From positions 39,098,650 through 39,162,649 of the forward strand of contig OX381715.1 of assembly GCA_947462335.1 (NCBI GenBank): 64,000 bases of DNA, in the 5' to 3' direction. The first letter of the stretch is position 1. Every line of letters starts with the position of its first letter. The notes beneath the pieces are model-generated. The model had not been told where the DNA came from. It saw nothing but the letters and a program-made list of their open reading frames with translations, and made no database searches. Below are positions 1 through 10,099 of the stretch, in pieces. This stretch comes from Harmothoe impar. Its lineage: Eukaryota > Annelida > Polychaeta > Phyllodocida > Polynoidae. Position numbers and translations under genes: made by a program.

Positions 1-1212
1 GTGCTTTAATTTGTAAAGGATGTTCCACATTCCAGCTGTTTGTATACAGACCCTTTTACTGCGGCATATGGCATCATTGAGCCAGAGGGCGGCAGTTGCG
101 ATTTATGTAAAGAGATACCACATGTATCATATAATTATGCTGCATTTTTAATGGCGATACATAATTTGATTTAGATAGAGCTAAACTTTCTCTGACTTAA
201 GAAAGCAGTAACACAAAAACAGTCCATTAGAACGTTCTCCCAACCAGCAACCTACCACATCCCCATCCATATTTCCTCAAAGTGGCTGGCCATGCAAGAA
301 GCAGCCTCAAATGGGCGACTCCTTTAGAGAAGTACAATACTCGATCAATCTCCTCACCAGCCCCACTGACAACTAACTATACACCAAAGCAGGCCTTATT
401 TATTTGTTATACGTTATAACATGCAGTGAAACTCCACCAGAACAAGGGTGGTATGTATAAATCTCACAATGCCAAGATCTCAGTAGGGATGCTGTGTTTG
501 CTTACTTCAACACAGAATAGCATTGGCAACATAATATGACCATATCCTATCTTGAAAAGAAAGAATTGCAGTTATTAGTAAAGGCATAAGAAAATATGGT
601 AATATAGGCAATTATGGCACTTAAGCATTGAACAAAGCCATAATGCCTCAAGCTTTATACACATCCAGGACCAGGGAACAATAGTAGGTTGTAGTAATGT
701 ATGAAGCAATATTAGCATACATTGATGCACCTAAGAGCTTGGTTTCATCAGACTTAGTCTTACATTTCAGCCTCAACACACCACCTGATGAAAATGATTA
801 TTTTAAGATGTTTCGGGATGGGCAGGGAACACCTTGCTCAACTGACATAATTAGCCGGTGAATCCTAATATGCTTTCGTTTTCTAAGTAGTTCAGTGCCA
901 TTGGTATTCAGAAGATATTATATGTATTGATACTAAATAGATGACGGACCTGATCTCTCAGTGCAAGGCCCTTAAATATATCAGAAGATTACAATATTGT
1001 AAGGGGAAAATATGAAACAGAGCTGTCTCAAAATCCCTGATGGGTAGACATTGTAAATTGCTATATTAGTTCCCCATGTCAATTACCTACCATCCTATGA
1101 ATTAAAAAAAGAAGCAGGAGGTTTATCCAGCTCAGGAACATTAGCCATACAATATAATTACTAACCACAGTGTAAAATGGGGTTGGCTCGAGGAATACAC
1201 ACTCAGAAAAGT
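1..1212. other. non-coding stretch, nothing recognised
   Basis: AT-rich sequence with stops in all frames. I see no coding region, RNA gene or repeat with a partner elsewhere in the window. Confidence 0.5.
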
Positions 1213-1251
1213 CTCATCTGAAAGTCAGGCAGTGCCTGACTTTCAGGTGAG
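1213..1251. repeat. near-perfect 39-bp palindrome (hairpin)
   Basis: Two 19-bp arms (1213-1231 and 1233-1251) are reverse complements apart from one T/G position, with a 1-base centre. The inner 14 bp (ctgaaagtcaggca) match exactly. It is not followed by a T-run and no transcript is evident, so a terminator reading is not supported. Confidence 0.8.
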
Positions 1252-1424
1252 AGTGGTGTTAGTGTAGGAATGAATGACAGCGTACCAGAGCAGAGTCAGG
1301 AAATCCAAAGAATTATGTTATGGGTGTATTTTCTCAACAGAAAGCACACCTGCGTATACAATATTTCTCTTAAGCAGTGACTTTCCTCTATGATTATGCT
1401 TGCATGGAAGGTGAATAGGTCCAT

Positions 1425-1595
1425 AATACATCACATGCAGATGTTCCCTCACTCCTATTGATGATGGGTGTGTGTACTCACAGGAAGATGAAAGGCTGCC
1501 GCCTATATAAATAGCCCCTACACTGGAGATATTTGTTTCCTGATCACCTTCAACCCTACCATTCATGGCTTCGACTGAGCTGGCATGCCGATCAT
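1425..1595 (-). repeat. dispersed repeat, inverted partner of 19565-19740
   Basis: The reverse complement of this stretch aligns to about 19565-19740. Shared landmarks are the words atgccagctcagtc, gccatgaatgg, tttcatc and gtacacacac, in the same order. A short minus-strand reading frame here (1318-1566) runs beyond the repeat and resembles no known protein, so I treat it as chance. Confidence 0.7.
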
Positions 1596-2225
1596 ATCAA
1601 GAAATGTATATCTATATCTATCTATAATTGAGCTACAGTCAAAATGTTATAAGTAGACTAGACATTGACTATTTTACTATAGGTGGACAAGTGTTTTTTC
1701 CTCCCTTTAAGCTAATACTTGGGTCCGACTAATTAGTGAATTATCATTCATTATTTTCAAGCATGATATATATACATAGAAGAACAGGGCCATGCAGTCC
1801 ATTAAATTGGTCATAGTTTTTTTTCCCATTTTTCAGCTTGTGTACACAAATATGTATTTTGTACAAAATGCAATGAAGGCATGAGGAAGAGAGCTAAGCA
1901 GACACTAGGGGTAGTATAGCAGATATCAGCCTGCTACTATGAAGTGTGTGTGTACAGCACACGGCTATGTTAAAAGCCAACTTGTACTAATTTCTATGCT
2001 CTTTGCTTGTTTCACAGAGCAATACAGTTGGTATATCATTCTGTTCTAGTGTGAATGTTCATAGTAGCAATTGACAAACTGGCCCCGGAATGACTTAACC
2101 TTGTCTGCTATACCTCAGGTGCAACATCCAGTCTCATTCAGTCTCTGATGTCATACAAAGGGAGCACATGGACCAGCCATTATATATATCTTCTCTATTC
2201 AGACAGGTCTGGTTGTGTAATTGTG
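1596..2225. other. non-coding stretch, nothing recognised
   Basis: AT-rich, with short TA-rich tracts and no supported gene. No partner block was noticed elsewhere in the window. Confidence 0.45.
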
Positions 2226-2229
2226 TCAC

Positions 2230-3215
2230 ATGCTTGCATGAAACCTATGAGGGCAGTGTGTCTTAGCTGTTCTACTATCTGTTAGCTGTTTTATTTGTAC
2301 AATAGTGTTGAAGGCAATTGCCTCTAAAGGCTCAGGTAACTGCAGATCAACAAACACAAAATAGATTGGCACTAGCTGCCTAGACCTGTGATAAACCAGT
2401 AAACCAGTGGCTTTGTACTACTGGAAGCCACTAAATTTGGTACTGTGAGTGATATTGGAAACAACAATTTCCAGCCCCCCTCCCAAATATATTATTATTC
2501 CTCTGAAGGTATGTGTGTAATATTTGATGTATATTCTCATTGGATGAATTATCTTTGTATGAATTATGTATCAGTTTCTTGTTTATTAAATTGTATAATG
2601 TTGTCAGTGCAAGTGAAAGCAAAAAACCAAAGCCTGGAGTAATGCTGTAAAGCGTGTCTCTTGATTGTGCATCTGTTGTACGAATTATTGTATACCATGT
2701 GTCTTCTCTCATCTGTCTCTATTTCTGAAGGCTATGAATGCCTGACTAAATCTTTATCATCTCATTATTCTCTCAATCTCATCGGATGATTGTTCTGGAC
2801 ATACTGTGATTATATGTGAATATGTGGAAACTACTCAAGTACATGCCTTACAAATTGTACCAGAATAATGATTTTTTTGTCTCATATTAACAAATGTTAC
2901 GCCGCGTCTTGAACGTGTAATTTGTTAAATAAACGAGTCCTGCGGGGGCTCATTGAAACAAAAAAGAACAAATAACTAAATCCCCATCTCTTTCAGTAGC
3001 CATGTTGTAGAAGTGACACACAATGTCACACTGACCGTCCCATCCACTCTCAGACATCTAGTGTGAATAGCTTTAAGGAGAGGATGATATGCCAAAGCTG
3101 ACATTGGGCATACTTTATGTATAGCTGTCCATAATGGTGAGATGACAAAGGATGGTACTAAAAAAAGTCTTGTCTTAGTGTTCCAGCTGCAGAATATGTT
3201 ACATGAATGAAGAGT
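2230..3215 (+). repeat. dispersed block zeta, copy 1
   Basis: Colinear with 37290-38045. Shared landmarks in order are gcatgaaacct, ctgttagctgtt, atcaacaaacacaaaat, cagtaaaccag, acttccag/atttccag, cacaatgtcacactgacc, gaggatgatatgcca and agctgcagaa. Homology resumes at about 3580-3630 against 38880-38925, beyond the transposon at 3216-3523. A third, partial copy is at 27260-27500 and an inverted piece at 18885-19015. No reading frame is conserved between copies. Confidence 0.75.
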
Positions 3216-3523
3216 TTTGACTCTTTGACGATATTTTTGATACCTTGTGGTTGAATTGAATGAAAATCAAAATGAGATAATTGGCATTAAAATTTGATAT
3301 TATCTATATCATACAATACAATTATAAATCCTATGGCCATCATTTTGGGAATAATGGGAGTTGAATTTTGCTTGTAACTTAGTATTTCAGAAAATAACAA
3401 TTCAAAAGAAATCAAAAACAAATGTTTTTTGAAATTCTTTTTTTTCCTTTTCCACCATATACTACTCAAACAGCCCATATCTAGGCTCTTTAAAGTGTGA
3501 CTTCCGACCCATTTCGTTAAAAC
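3216..3523 (+). mobile_element. MITE of the GTTTTARCGAAATGGG family, left-truncated
   Basis: This shares its interior (catcattttgggaataa; catatctaggctcttt) and its right terminal repeat (about 3498-3523, gacttccgacccatttcg) with the fuller element at 21325-21868. The left terminal repeat is missing. The element interrupts block zeta relative to the copy at 37290-38940, so it inserted after that duplication. No transposase is present; it is non-autonomous. Confidence 0.7.
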
Positions 3524-3624
3524 TACATATGAAGTGCAGTTTTAACATACAGGGATTGCATTTTCAATTGAAACTGTGTCATACTATCGCAATGTATTCA
3601 CAATTGAGAAGGTAGTTCATCAGT

Positions 3625-3661
3625 TATGTACGCATCCTCATAATATGAGGATGCGTACATA
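3625..3661. repeat. perfect 17-bp inverted repeat with 3-base loop
   Basis: Arms 3625-3641 and 3645-3661 (tatgtacgcatcctcat and its exact complement) flank the loop aat. The homologous block at 38900-38940 has only the left-arm-like sequence, so the right arm looks newly templated in this copy. Confidence 0.85.
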
Positions 3662-3802
3662 TTATTTAGAAATCAACATAATTATTAGATTAGGTAATAA
3701 CATATTTAAATCTGAAATTCCAATGCAATCTCTTTGGAAATATCAACTTTTTTCCAATAGTGTACCCAATTTTGAGATTGAACTCCTTGAAATGGGTCAA
3801 AA

Positions 3803-4165
3803 CTATTAGCCATGATAGACTGGTGGGCCAAGCGTCAAAAGTCCTCTAGAAATCATTTCTGAAGGCATGGAGCAGTAGAGCTAGGCAACATGATTTTTTT
3901 TCATCTCTGGAACATGCTGAATCTGAATATCAATGTTGCCCAGCTTGAATTTTGTGTCTTCTATGTTTAATCTTCAAATGAAAAAAAAGAAGTAAGATAA
4001 ATACCAAAAATTGAAATAAAATGTAAAATAAATAACAAAAAGCCATATGATGACTCAAACTCTTGGGATATTCATAGCTGAGTGTCTCCTCAGCAATAAT
4101 CAATGATATGGTAATCTTAGTATGAAGGTCAAGGTCAAGTTGAAGAACAAGAAAGGTGGGAGATA
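3803..4165 (+). repeat. left arm of a long inverted repeat pair
   Basis: Reverse-complementary to 7600-7935 over its length. Landmarks are atagactggtg, gcagtagagctaggcaacatga, gaacatgctgaatc, cccagcttgaattttg, aaaaattgaaataaaatg, gactcaaactc and aaggtcaaggtcaa. The arms enclose the HEEADTRI-family pseudogene and a LINE remnant. They could be long terminal inverted repeats of one element or two independent copies in opposite orientation. No target duplication could be fixed. Confidence 0.75.
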
Positions 4166-4254
4166 TCTTGTGAATCAGAGTGGATATTTTATATCTCATC
4201 TTTCCATTTGTGTTCTTCACTATTAGTGCTTATTACAGGTAATATCTGAATCAA

Positions 4255-4274
4255 AGGTCAAAGGTCAAAGGTCA
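4255..4274 (+). promoter_or_regulatory. triple AGGTCA half-site (DR1 spacing)
   Basis: Three AGGTCA words start at 4255, 4262 and 4269, each separated by one base. This is the consensus of a DR1 nuclear-receptor element (RXR/HNF4/COUP-type). Whether it is bound is unknown; it may simply be a short tandem repeat. A TCAAGGTCA-type word (ERR/SF1-like) lies just upstream at about 4124-4138 in the inverted repeat arm. Confidence 0.35.
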
Positions 4275-4329
4275 GAAATCAAGGAGATTCCTGTTATAAT
4301 TTCTATATTCTACAGGGTCAATCTGTACC

Positions 4330-4591
4330 ATGCTGAGACTTCCCAGGAGACCTGCCTGTAGAGCCATTGTGGGACAACAGCAGCAGTTGCAATTTCAACT
4401 GCTAGTATACATATATTTTGGTCCATTCTATGACCTTTCCTACATGAAGGAAACTGGCCCCAAGCACAATTCAACAATTATGCAAGAACTTAATCCACAC
4501 TATGATTGGAGAGTGACTGGAACTGCTAGCTCCATGTCATCATTCATGGAGTGCAGACAGAATCCCACCCCAGAGAGCAATAAGGACTTTG
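4330..4591 (+). other. possible upstream exon, unrecognised
   Basis: This is an open frame of about 87 codons starting with ATG and running into a canonical donor-like GTAAGT at 4592. It lies just upstream of the HEEADTRI-family coding remnant and could be its 5' exon. I recognise no domain in the translation (glutamine run near residues 17-21, then a hydrophobic patch), and the frame could be chance. Supporting evidence would be a spliced transcript joining about 4591 to an acceptor near 4750-4771. Confidence 0.2.
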
Positions 4592-4764
4592 GTAAGTCTA
4601 CCAACCATTTTGTGCATTCAATCTAATGATAGGTATTATGGTAAAAGGGTATTCATTGTTTAATGTAAGGCTGCAAGACCTTACAGCATACAATTGATAT
4701 CACCAGCACCCTAGCTCTGCAGGGATCATGCAGTCAGGTCCTACAGACTGATTGTTTTTATACC

Positions 4765-5534
4765 ATGACAGAGCTTCATAGCCATGTCCAAATCAAGGCT
4801 GATCTCAATGAGTTCCTCTCAAATGAGATCCTTGAGAATGTGTCACAACAAAAAGTGATCGTAGTTTCTGGAGGATTCACCCTCGCTACTGATGTAAGGT
4901 CATCAGATCCTGCAATGGACATAGCCAGTCTCATAGGAACACATGAAGAAGCCGATACCAGGATTGTTTTGCATGCAATCAATTGTGAGTATGAAACTGT
5001 GGTTGTTCATTCTAATGGTACAGATGTTCTCCTACTCCTCCTTAGTCATGTTGGCAGTGCCATGTGCTCAAATATGTGGATGATATATGGCACTGCAAAG
5101 ACCAGAAAACACATACCCATTCAGGATGTAGCAAAGACATTGCCGGTAGATTCACTAGATGGACTGCTGGGATACCATGCGCTTACAGGCTGTGATACCA
5201 CATGGTACATATCAAGCCAAACGAAAAGATCTACCTGGAAAGTCTTTCTATCTCATCACCAACTGGTCCAAGATTTAGGAGAAGGAGACCTGACTGCAGA
5301 GAAAGAAAAGAAGGCAGGGGAATTTGTGTGCAAGATGTACAGAGCTCATGAGATAGCAGATGTTGATAAGGTATGCCATATTATGTTCTCAAAATCAAAG
5401 AAACCTGAGGCACTACCACCAACCAAGGATGCACTGCATTTCCACATCATAGGGTCCACCATCCGACCATGATATGGAAGCAAGCCGATTCTGCAGAACC
5501 AGACATTCCTGATCCAACTGCAATGAGCACTTGA
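4765..5534 (+). pseudogene. HEEADTRI / HALTGCDTT-family protein, C-terminal half, frameshifted
   Basis: The 235-codon frame 4765-5472 carries the hallmarks of a multicopy invertebrate protein family of unknown function: HEEADTRIVLHA near residues 54-65, a hydrophobic strand followed by GTDVLLLL near residue 85, HALTGCDTT near residue 138 and a C-terminal LPPTKDAL. The spaced acidic residues and the GCD motif recall PIN/FEN1-like nucleases, but that is inference from pattern alone. The expected C-terminal tail (IWKQAD, PDIPDP) continues in another frame at 5469-5534, so a frameshift lies near 5440-5470. The N-terminal half is not visible. There are no signal or membrane segments. It sits between two inverted ~330-bp repeats, consistent with a mobile-element gene, and no intact host gene adjoins it. 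Family membership is well supported; function is not. Confidence 0.75.
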
Positions 5535-6524
5535 TTAAGTCTTATGTATCAGCGAAATTTAGAGGACATATCTGAACTTAATTTATTAAGCATTGCAACT
5601 TTCTATGCTAGTGACTTTCACCCACACTGAATTATACATTAGAACAATGTTTGATGCAAGCGCATTTGTTAATCTTATGGTAACAATTTTCATCCAGAAA
5701 GCATGATTAGGTGTGGCATAAATTACAACAGCAAATTAAAGATGAAGATCATTAACTTCCCTGTCTTTACTATCCTATACAGTGATTTACAGTGTCCTAT
5801 TGCAATTTGCTAGCTAAATGGCCTTCCTAATCAGTCATACTGATGAATTTCCTAGGCCAAATAGATGTCAATACTACATACATATAGTATATAAATGTGT
5901 TTCATCTCCATTAGTGCTTTAGAAAATGGGTATGGAGTTTTTTTTGGTATGAGAAAGTATAAATATACAATCCCGTTTATTTATACTGCATAGGAAAAGA
6001 ACTTATACAGCTCGATGAGTATTCCTATACAGTCAACTTGATTCTCGATATTGCAAAATTTCACATATTATAAAACTATACATTATGAATGTTATACGAC
6101 GCAACCATACATTACACATAATCCACATGTAATTACCAGTTATTGTAATAACATCACACGTATAATATAATAGATAAGCTAGTTTTTCTATACCTCATTA
6201 TCAATACTCTATAACATAATGTGTAGGGTTGGATAGCTGGGGCGGGCACCCCGTGTACCGGTATATTCCTTCCATGTAGAATACCTAATTAATTATCAAT
6301 ATTAATTCATTTAATCTATGATATGTAGCATAATACAGTATTACCATGTAAAATATCACAGTTGTATAGCATTTTGAGTAATTTGACGACCTCATTATAC
6401 ACAAAAAATTGTAGGTACATGTCGACTTAGGCTTTAAATTACATTTGGTACCTTTAATACTTAGACAAATGCCTTCTAGGGAGTACAGTCAGGGGGATGT
6501 GGGGGGGGGGGGGATTCGACCATA
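5535..6524. other. non-coding stretch with a 13-G run
   Basis: Very AT-rich with no supported gene. A run of 13 G lies at 6501-6513, just beyond the 3' side of the LINE remnant on the minus strand. Confidence 0.5.
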
Positions 6525-7600
6525 TTAGATTAAATAATTAGTACTACCCAGCCATTTTTTCCTATTCAGCTTAAACTCCTCATAGTCCTCAATGGCTCTC
6601 ACCTCTACACTAAGGCTGTTCCATAGCATGGCGCCCCTATACAGTACACTTTTTTTACAAGACTCATTCTTCGGCTTAATAGTGGTGAACAGTAGGGCAT
6701 CATGTGCTCTTGTCCTAACATTTCTATTATTAACTATATCAGTATTACCTTTTTGCTTAAACATGAAATTACATAAATGCATTATTCTGCGTGGTTGTAA
6801 CTTAGATATTTTGGCCTCTTGATGGGTTGCTATAGTCGGGTACATATAATCCAGACCTAGACATCTCCTTAATGATTTATTTTGAACAATTTGTAGTTTT
6901 TCTAGGTTAGCCTTATTAGCCACATCATACAAAACATCTCCATAGTCCGCATGAGGGAGGACCATTGTCTTATATATATATTTAACATTGTAACATTGTC
7001 GAGTACATCTCTTAGTCTTGCAGTAAGGTATGATTTGTACACTAATTTCTTAAAAGCTACGTCTGCTTGCATGTTAAAATTTAATACCTGGTCCAGAATT
7101 ATACCTAGGTATTTCACACTCAAACAACGCTCTATTTGAGTACCTGCTAGCATCAACCTATGTTTCAGTATTTCCTTTTTTTTTTTTTTTTTAAGTGTTT
7201 TATTGGGTAAAAGATATCAAATACAAAGGTAGATGAATCATCCTAGCTTAGGCGCATTGCCTTTCTTCCGCTAGGTCCCCTATCATTCAATATTGTATCA
7301 CAGATTCAGTATGCATATGGTTATGGCGTCACGGTATATTAAAGTTTACAGTAGATGAGCAGACACAGGGTACATTATTTATCACAGTCGGTGAGATTAC
7401 GATCGTAATGATGAGATGAGATGAGATGGGTCTACTTCTTAGGCCAAAAATAATATAATTAGTTTTCTTTGTATTTAACGTTAGCTTATTTTTTCTAAAC
7501 CATTTGTTCAGAAGCACCAGGTCCTCCTCCATTTGCGTCGTCATATGAACTATATTACTACCGGTATTGAATATCAAATACAAAGTGCTATCAGAAACAG
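6525..7600 (-). pseudogene. non-LTR retrotransposon (LINE) remnant: end of RT plus C-terminal domain
   Basis: Three minus-strand frames together match the 3' part of a Jockey/CR1-like reverse transcriptase ORF. At 7425-7600 comes the region just after the catalytic motif (DSTLYL, where YADD is expected, then WFRKNKLTLNTKKT). At 6902-7160 is the thumb segment SVKYLGIILD. At 6525-6965 is the C-terminal segment with QIVQNKSLRRCLG and GAMLWNSL. The frame breaks near 6965-6980 at a TA microsatellite, and a poly(A)-tailed insertion interrupts it at about 7172-7425. The 5' end is truncated where the inverted repeat begins (about 7600), so endonuclease and most of RT are absent. RT would copy element RNA at a nicked target; this copy cannot. 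Confidence 0.85.
7172..7425 (-). mobile_element. poly(A)-tailed retro-insertion inside the LINE
   Basis: On the minus strand the LINE frame (ends near 7425, resumes at 7171) is interrupted by about 250 bp. The insert ends with ccaataaaacactt followed by a long A run. An AATAAA signal about a dozen bases before an encoded poly(A) tract is the signature of a reverse-transcribed polyadenylated RNA. I see no tRNA-like head, so a 3'-UTR retrocopy or a 5'-truncated SINE/LINE tail are both possible. No clear target-site duplication was found. Confidence 0.6.
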
Positions 7601-7935
7601 CCTCTCCTTTTCGACTTGGTTGACCTTGACCTTTAACCATATCATACATAACTGTTAAGGTGACACTAGGCATTGTATATCCCATGAGTTTGAGTCATTA
7701 TATGGCATTTAATTTTCTTTTAAACATTTTATTTCAATTTTTGGTATTTTTCTTACTTTTTTTTTCATTTGAAGATTAAACATAGGAGACCCAAAATTCA
7801 AGCTGGGCAACATTGATATTCGGATTCAGCACGTTCCAGAGGTGAAAAAAAATCATGTTGCCTAGCTCTACTGCTTCATGCCCTCAGGAATTTTTCCCAG
7901 CGTGCCGACCACCAGTCTATGATAGTCACCTATTC
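7600..7935 (-). repeat. right arm of the long inverted repeat pair
   Basis: Reverse complement of 3803-4165, with conserved words gagtttgagtcat, atttgaagattaaacat, caagctgggcaac, gttgcctagctctactgc and ccagtctatgat. It directly abuts the truncated LINE on its left side. Confidence 0.75.
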
Positions 7936-8410
7936 ATAATCCAGGAGCGTCCAAAACAGGTGCCTTTACTCTATTCATTCTTTTTTTAAGTAATAATTCA
8001 ACTTTATTCACCAGAAGAGGATGTAGTCTTGTAACAACGAATTTTCCTTTGCTGTTCCTTGGCGTGTATATTATGCTTTTTATATGTACTAGTTTGACTA
8101 AATTGGTACAGATATTAAATTGATGTATGCAATTTTACATACTTAACATATCAATCTCTTTTTGCCCTACTTAAACCTTACAAGGAACAATATTCACATA
8201 AATTCGGTGAAATAAAGTTAATGATTGTAGCGGTCAGTATAACTGTTGCTTGCTACAACCATTATATAATAAAGTACACATTCACAATTTGTTTATGCAA
8301 AAAACAAGTCTGCTTAGAAAGAATAGCGGCATTTCTGGTCCAGTTTTAACACAGGCAGGATTATTTCCCCCTAAGACAAAAAATTCTTAAACACATCTCA
8401 ATTTACTCGC
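7936..8410. other. non-coding stretch between inverted repeat and second LINE
   Basis: AT-rich with no supported gene. Part may be the 3' UTR of the minus-strand LINE at 8411-10095, but I see no unambiguous tail. Confidence 0.4.
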
Positions 8411-10095
8411 TTACCGCACTAATTTGGGTATAGTTTCCATCATGGATTTCTTTGACAGGCTTTTGAAAATGTCATAATCATTTTGCTCTCTTAAAGTAGG
8501 ATCTAAGGAGTTCCATTCCCGTGCACACACCACTTTAGGACTATATTCATATGATCTACATTTTGGAATGTCGTATCTTAGCAATGGAGCGACTGACAAT
8601 CGGGTGACTCTATTGACAACTTTCCTGTGTCTCTCTTGCCTCGACCTCTTATGGGCATACAATTTAGCATGAAAAATACGCCTATTTTCCAGGGTAGGCA
8701 GATTTGCCTTTGCATGTACAATTTCCGTGGAAGTCAAAATATTTAAAGACATACAGGTTTTCAAACATTTGTTTTGCACACGTTGCAGTTGACCTAACAG
8801 ATCACATTTGCTACCTGTGTATAGAATGTCACAGTAATCAATGACAGGGATTACATGTGACTTGTATACATGTAACAGAGCGGTTTCATGCATGAAGTCT
8901 TTGACATTAGAATTGATTTAAACCTTAAATTTTTAATCAAGTTTCTGACGTGAATATTGAAATTCAGTTCCTCGTCTGATATTACTCCCAGATATTTATA
9001 TGATATCACAGATTTGAGTTCTACATTATTCATTATGATTTCAGGCTTGTGAAGCTTATATATTTTCTTACTAGAAGCAAACGTCATGACTTTGGTTTTG
9101 CTTTCATTAATTGTCAGCTTATTTACCTTGGTCCACTTAACAAAATTTTCTAGCGAGGCCTCCAACCTTGTTGCTAGGACTCTATGGTCTTTGCCCGTTA
9201 CATATAGCACAGAGTCATCTGCATATAGTACAGTAGTATGAGTATCATCAGGAGATATACAGTCGTTTATGTAAAGTAGAAAAAATAAAGGCCCTAATAT
9301 AGATCCCTGTGGGACGCCACATGTCAGAGGGAGAAGGTTTGATTTAACATTATTCGCTACTGTGCACTGTTTCCTATTTTCCAAGTAATTTTCGACAAGC
9401 CTGAAATTTTTATTTCTAACCCCATATTCTTCCAATTTTTAAAATAATATTACATACTTTACGGAATCAAAAACCTTCTTGATGTCGATGAAGGCGGCCA
9501 GACTAATATTACCCTTATTTCTATTTTCTAAAATGTCATCTACAAAATTTGAAATAGAGTCTAAAGTGGATTTTCCCTTTTGATACCCTCCCTGTTTTTC
9601 AGTCAAAATATTATTTTCTTCCATATGCAAAGACAATGCCGTGTGGATTAGACGCTCAAATATTTTCCCTGGGGCTGGTAAAACACTAATGGGCCTATAA
9701 TTAGAAACATTGGTCAGGTCCCCACCCTTGGGAAGAGGGGTGACCGTCGCAATTTTCCAACTATCTGGAAATTGGTCATTTCTTATACACAAGCGTATGA
9801 TTTTTATAAATCTGGACAGGTTATGCAAAACTGCATCCCTAAAAACAGAGGTAGGCAGGTATTGTATGGCTGAGGACTTAGATGTATTTAGGTCATTGGC
9901 GCATTTAATTATGTCTTCGTCAGTAAATACCATGTCTGCATATCAGATTGGCACCTTGTACCCTTGAATTCAAAAGGCTCGTCATGTTTCTCCACAAGTT
10001 TTGGACCGATTTGTGCAAAGAATGTATTAATGAATGTTGACGTGTCGTCACCACCAACAGGATCTCCATTTTCATTAACTAAGTTTCCAAAATAC
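8411..10095 (-). pseudogene. LINE (Jockey/CR1-like) reverse transcriptase, 5'-truncated and broken
   Basis: Read on the minus strand. 9934-10095 holds a pre-RT segment (FGNLVNENGD, FINTFFAQIG) in its own frame. 9439-9933 holds the RT fingers and palm (SWKIATVTPLPKGG, NYRPISVLP, KIFERLIH, LTEKQGGYQKGKST, AAFIDIKKVFDSV with catalytic Asp). 8851-9435 continues in the same frame after a single TAA at 9439-9441 and has VPQGSILGPLFFLLYIND, the catalytic box LYADDSVLY and YKYLGVI. 8411-8893 is the C-terminal segment (QRVQNKCLKTC, AREWNSLDP) after a frameshift near 8890. Damage is therefore two frameshifts and one nonsense codon. The apurinic-type endonuclease expected upstream is absent, which is the usual 5' truncation. 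It is related to, but a different family from, the remnant at 6525-7600. Confidence 0.9.
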
Positions 10096-10099
10096 TATA

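Noticed and set aside
7214..7585. A 15-bp identity (atatcaaatacaaag) at 7214 and 7571 as a target-site duplication
   Set aside because: The LINE frame continues across the second copy, so the interval between them is not a clean insertion; probably coincidence.
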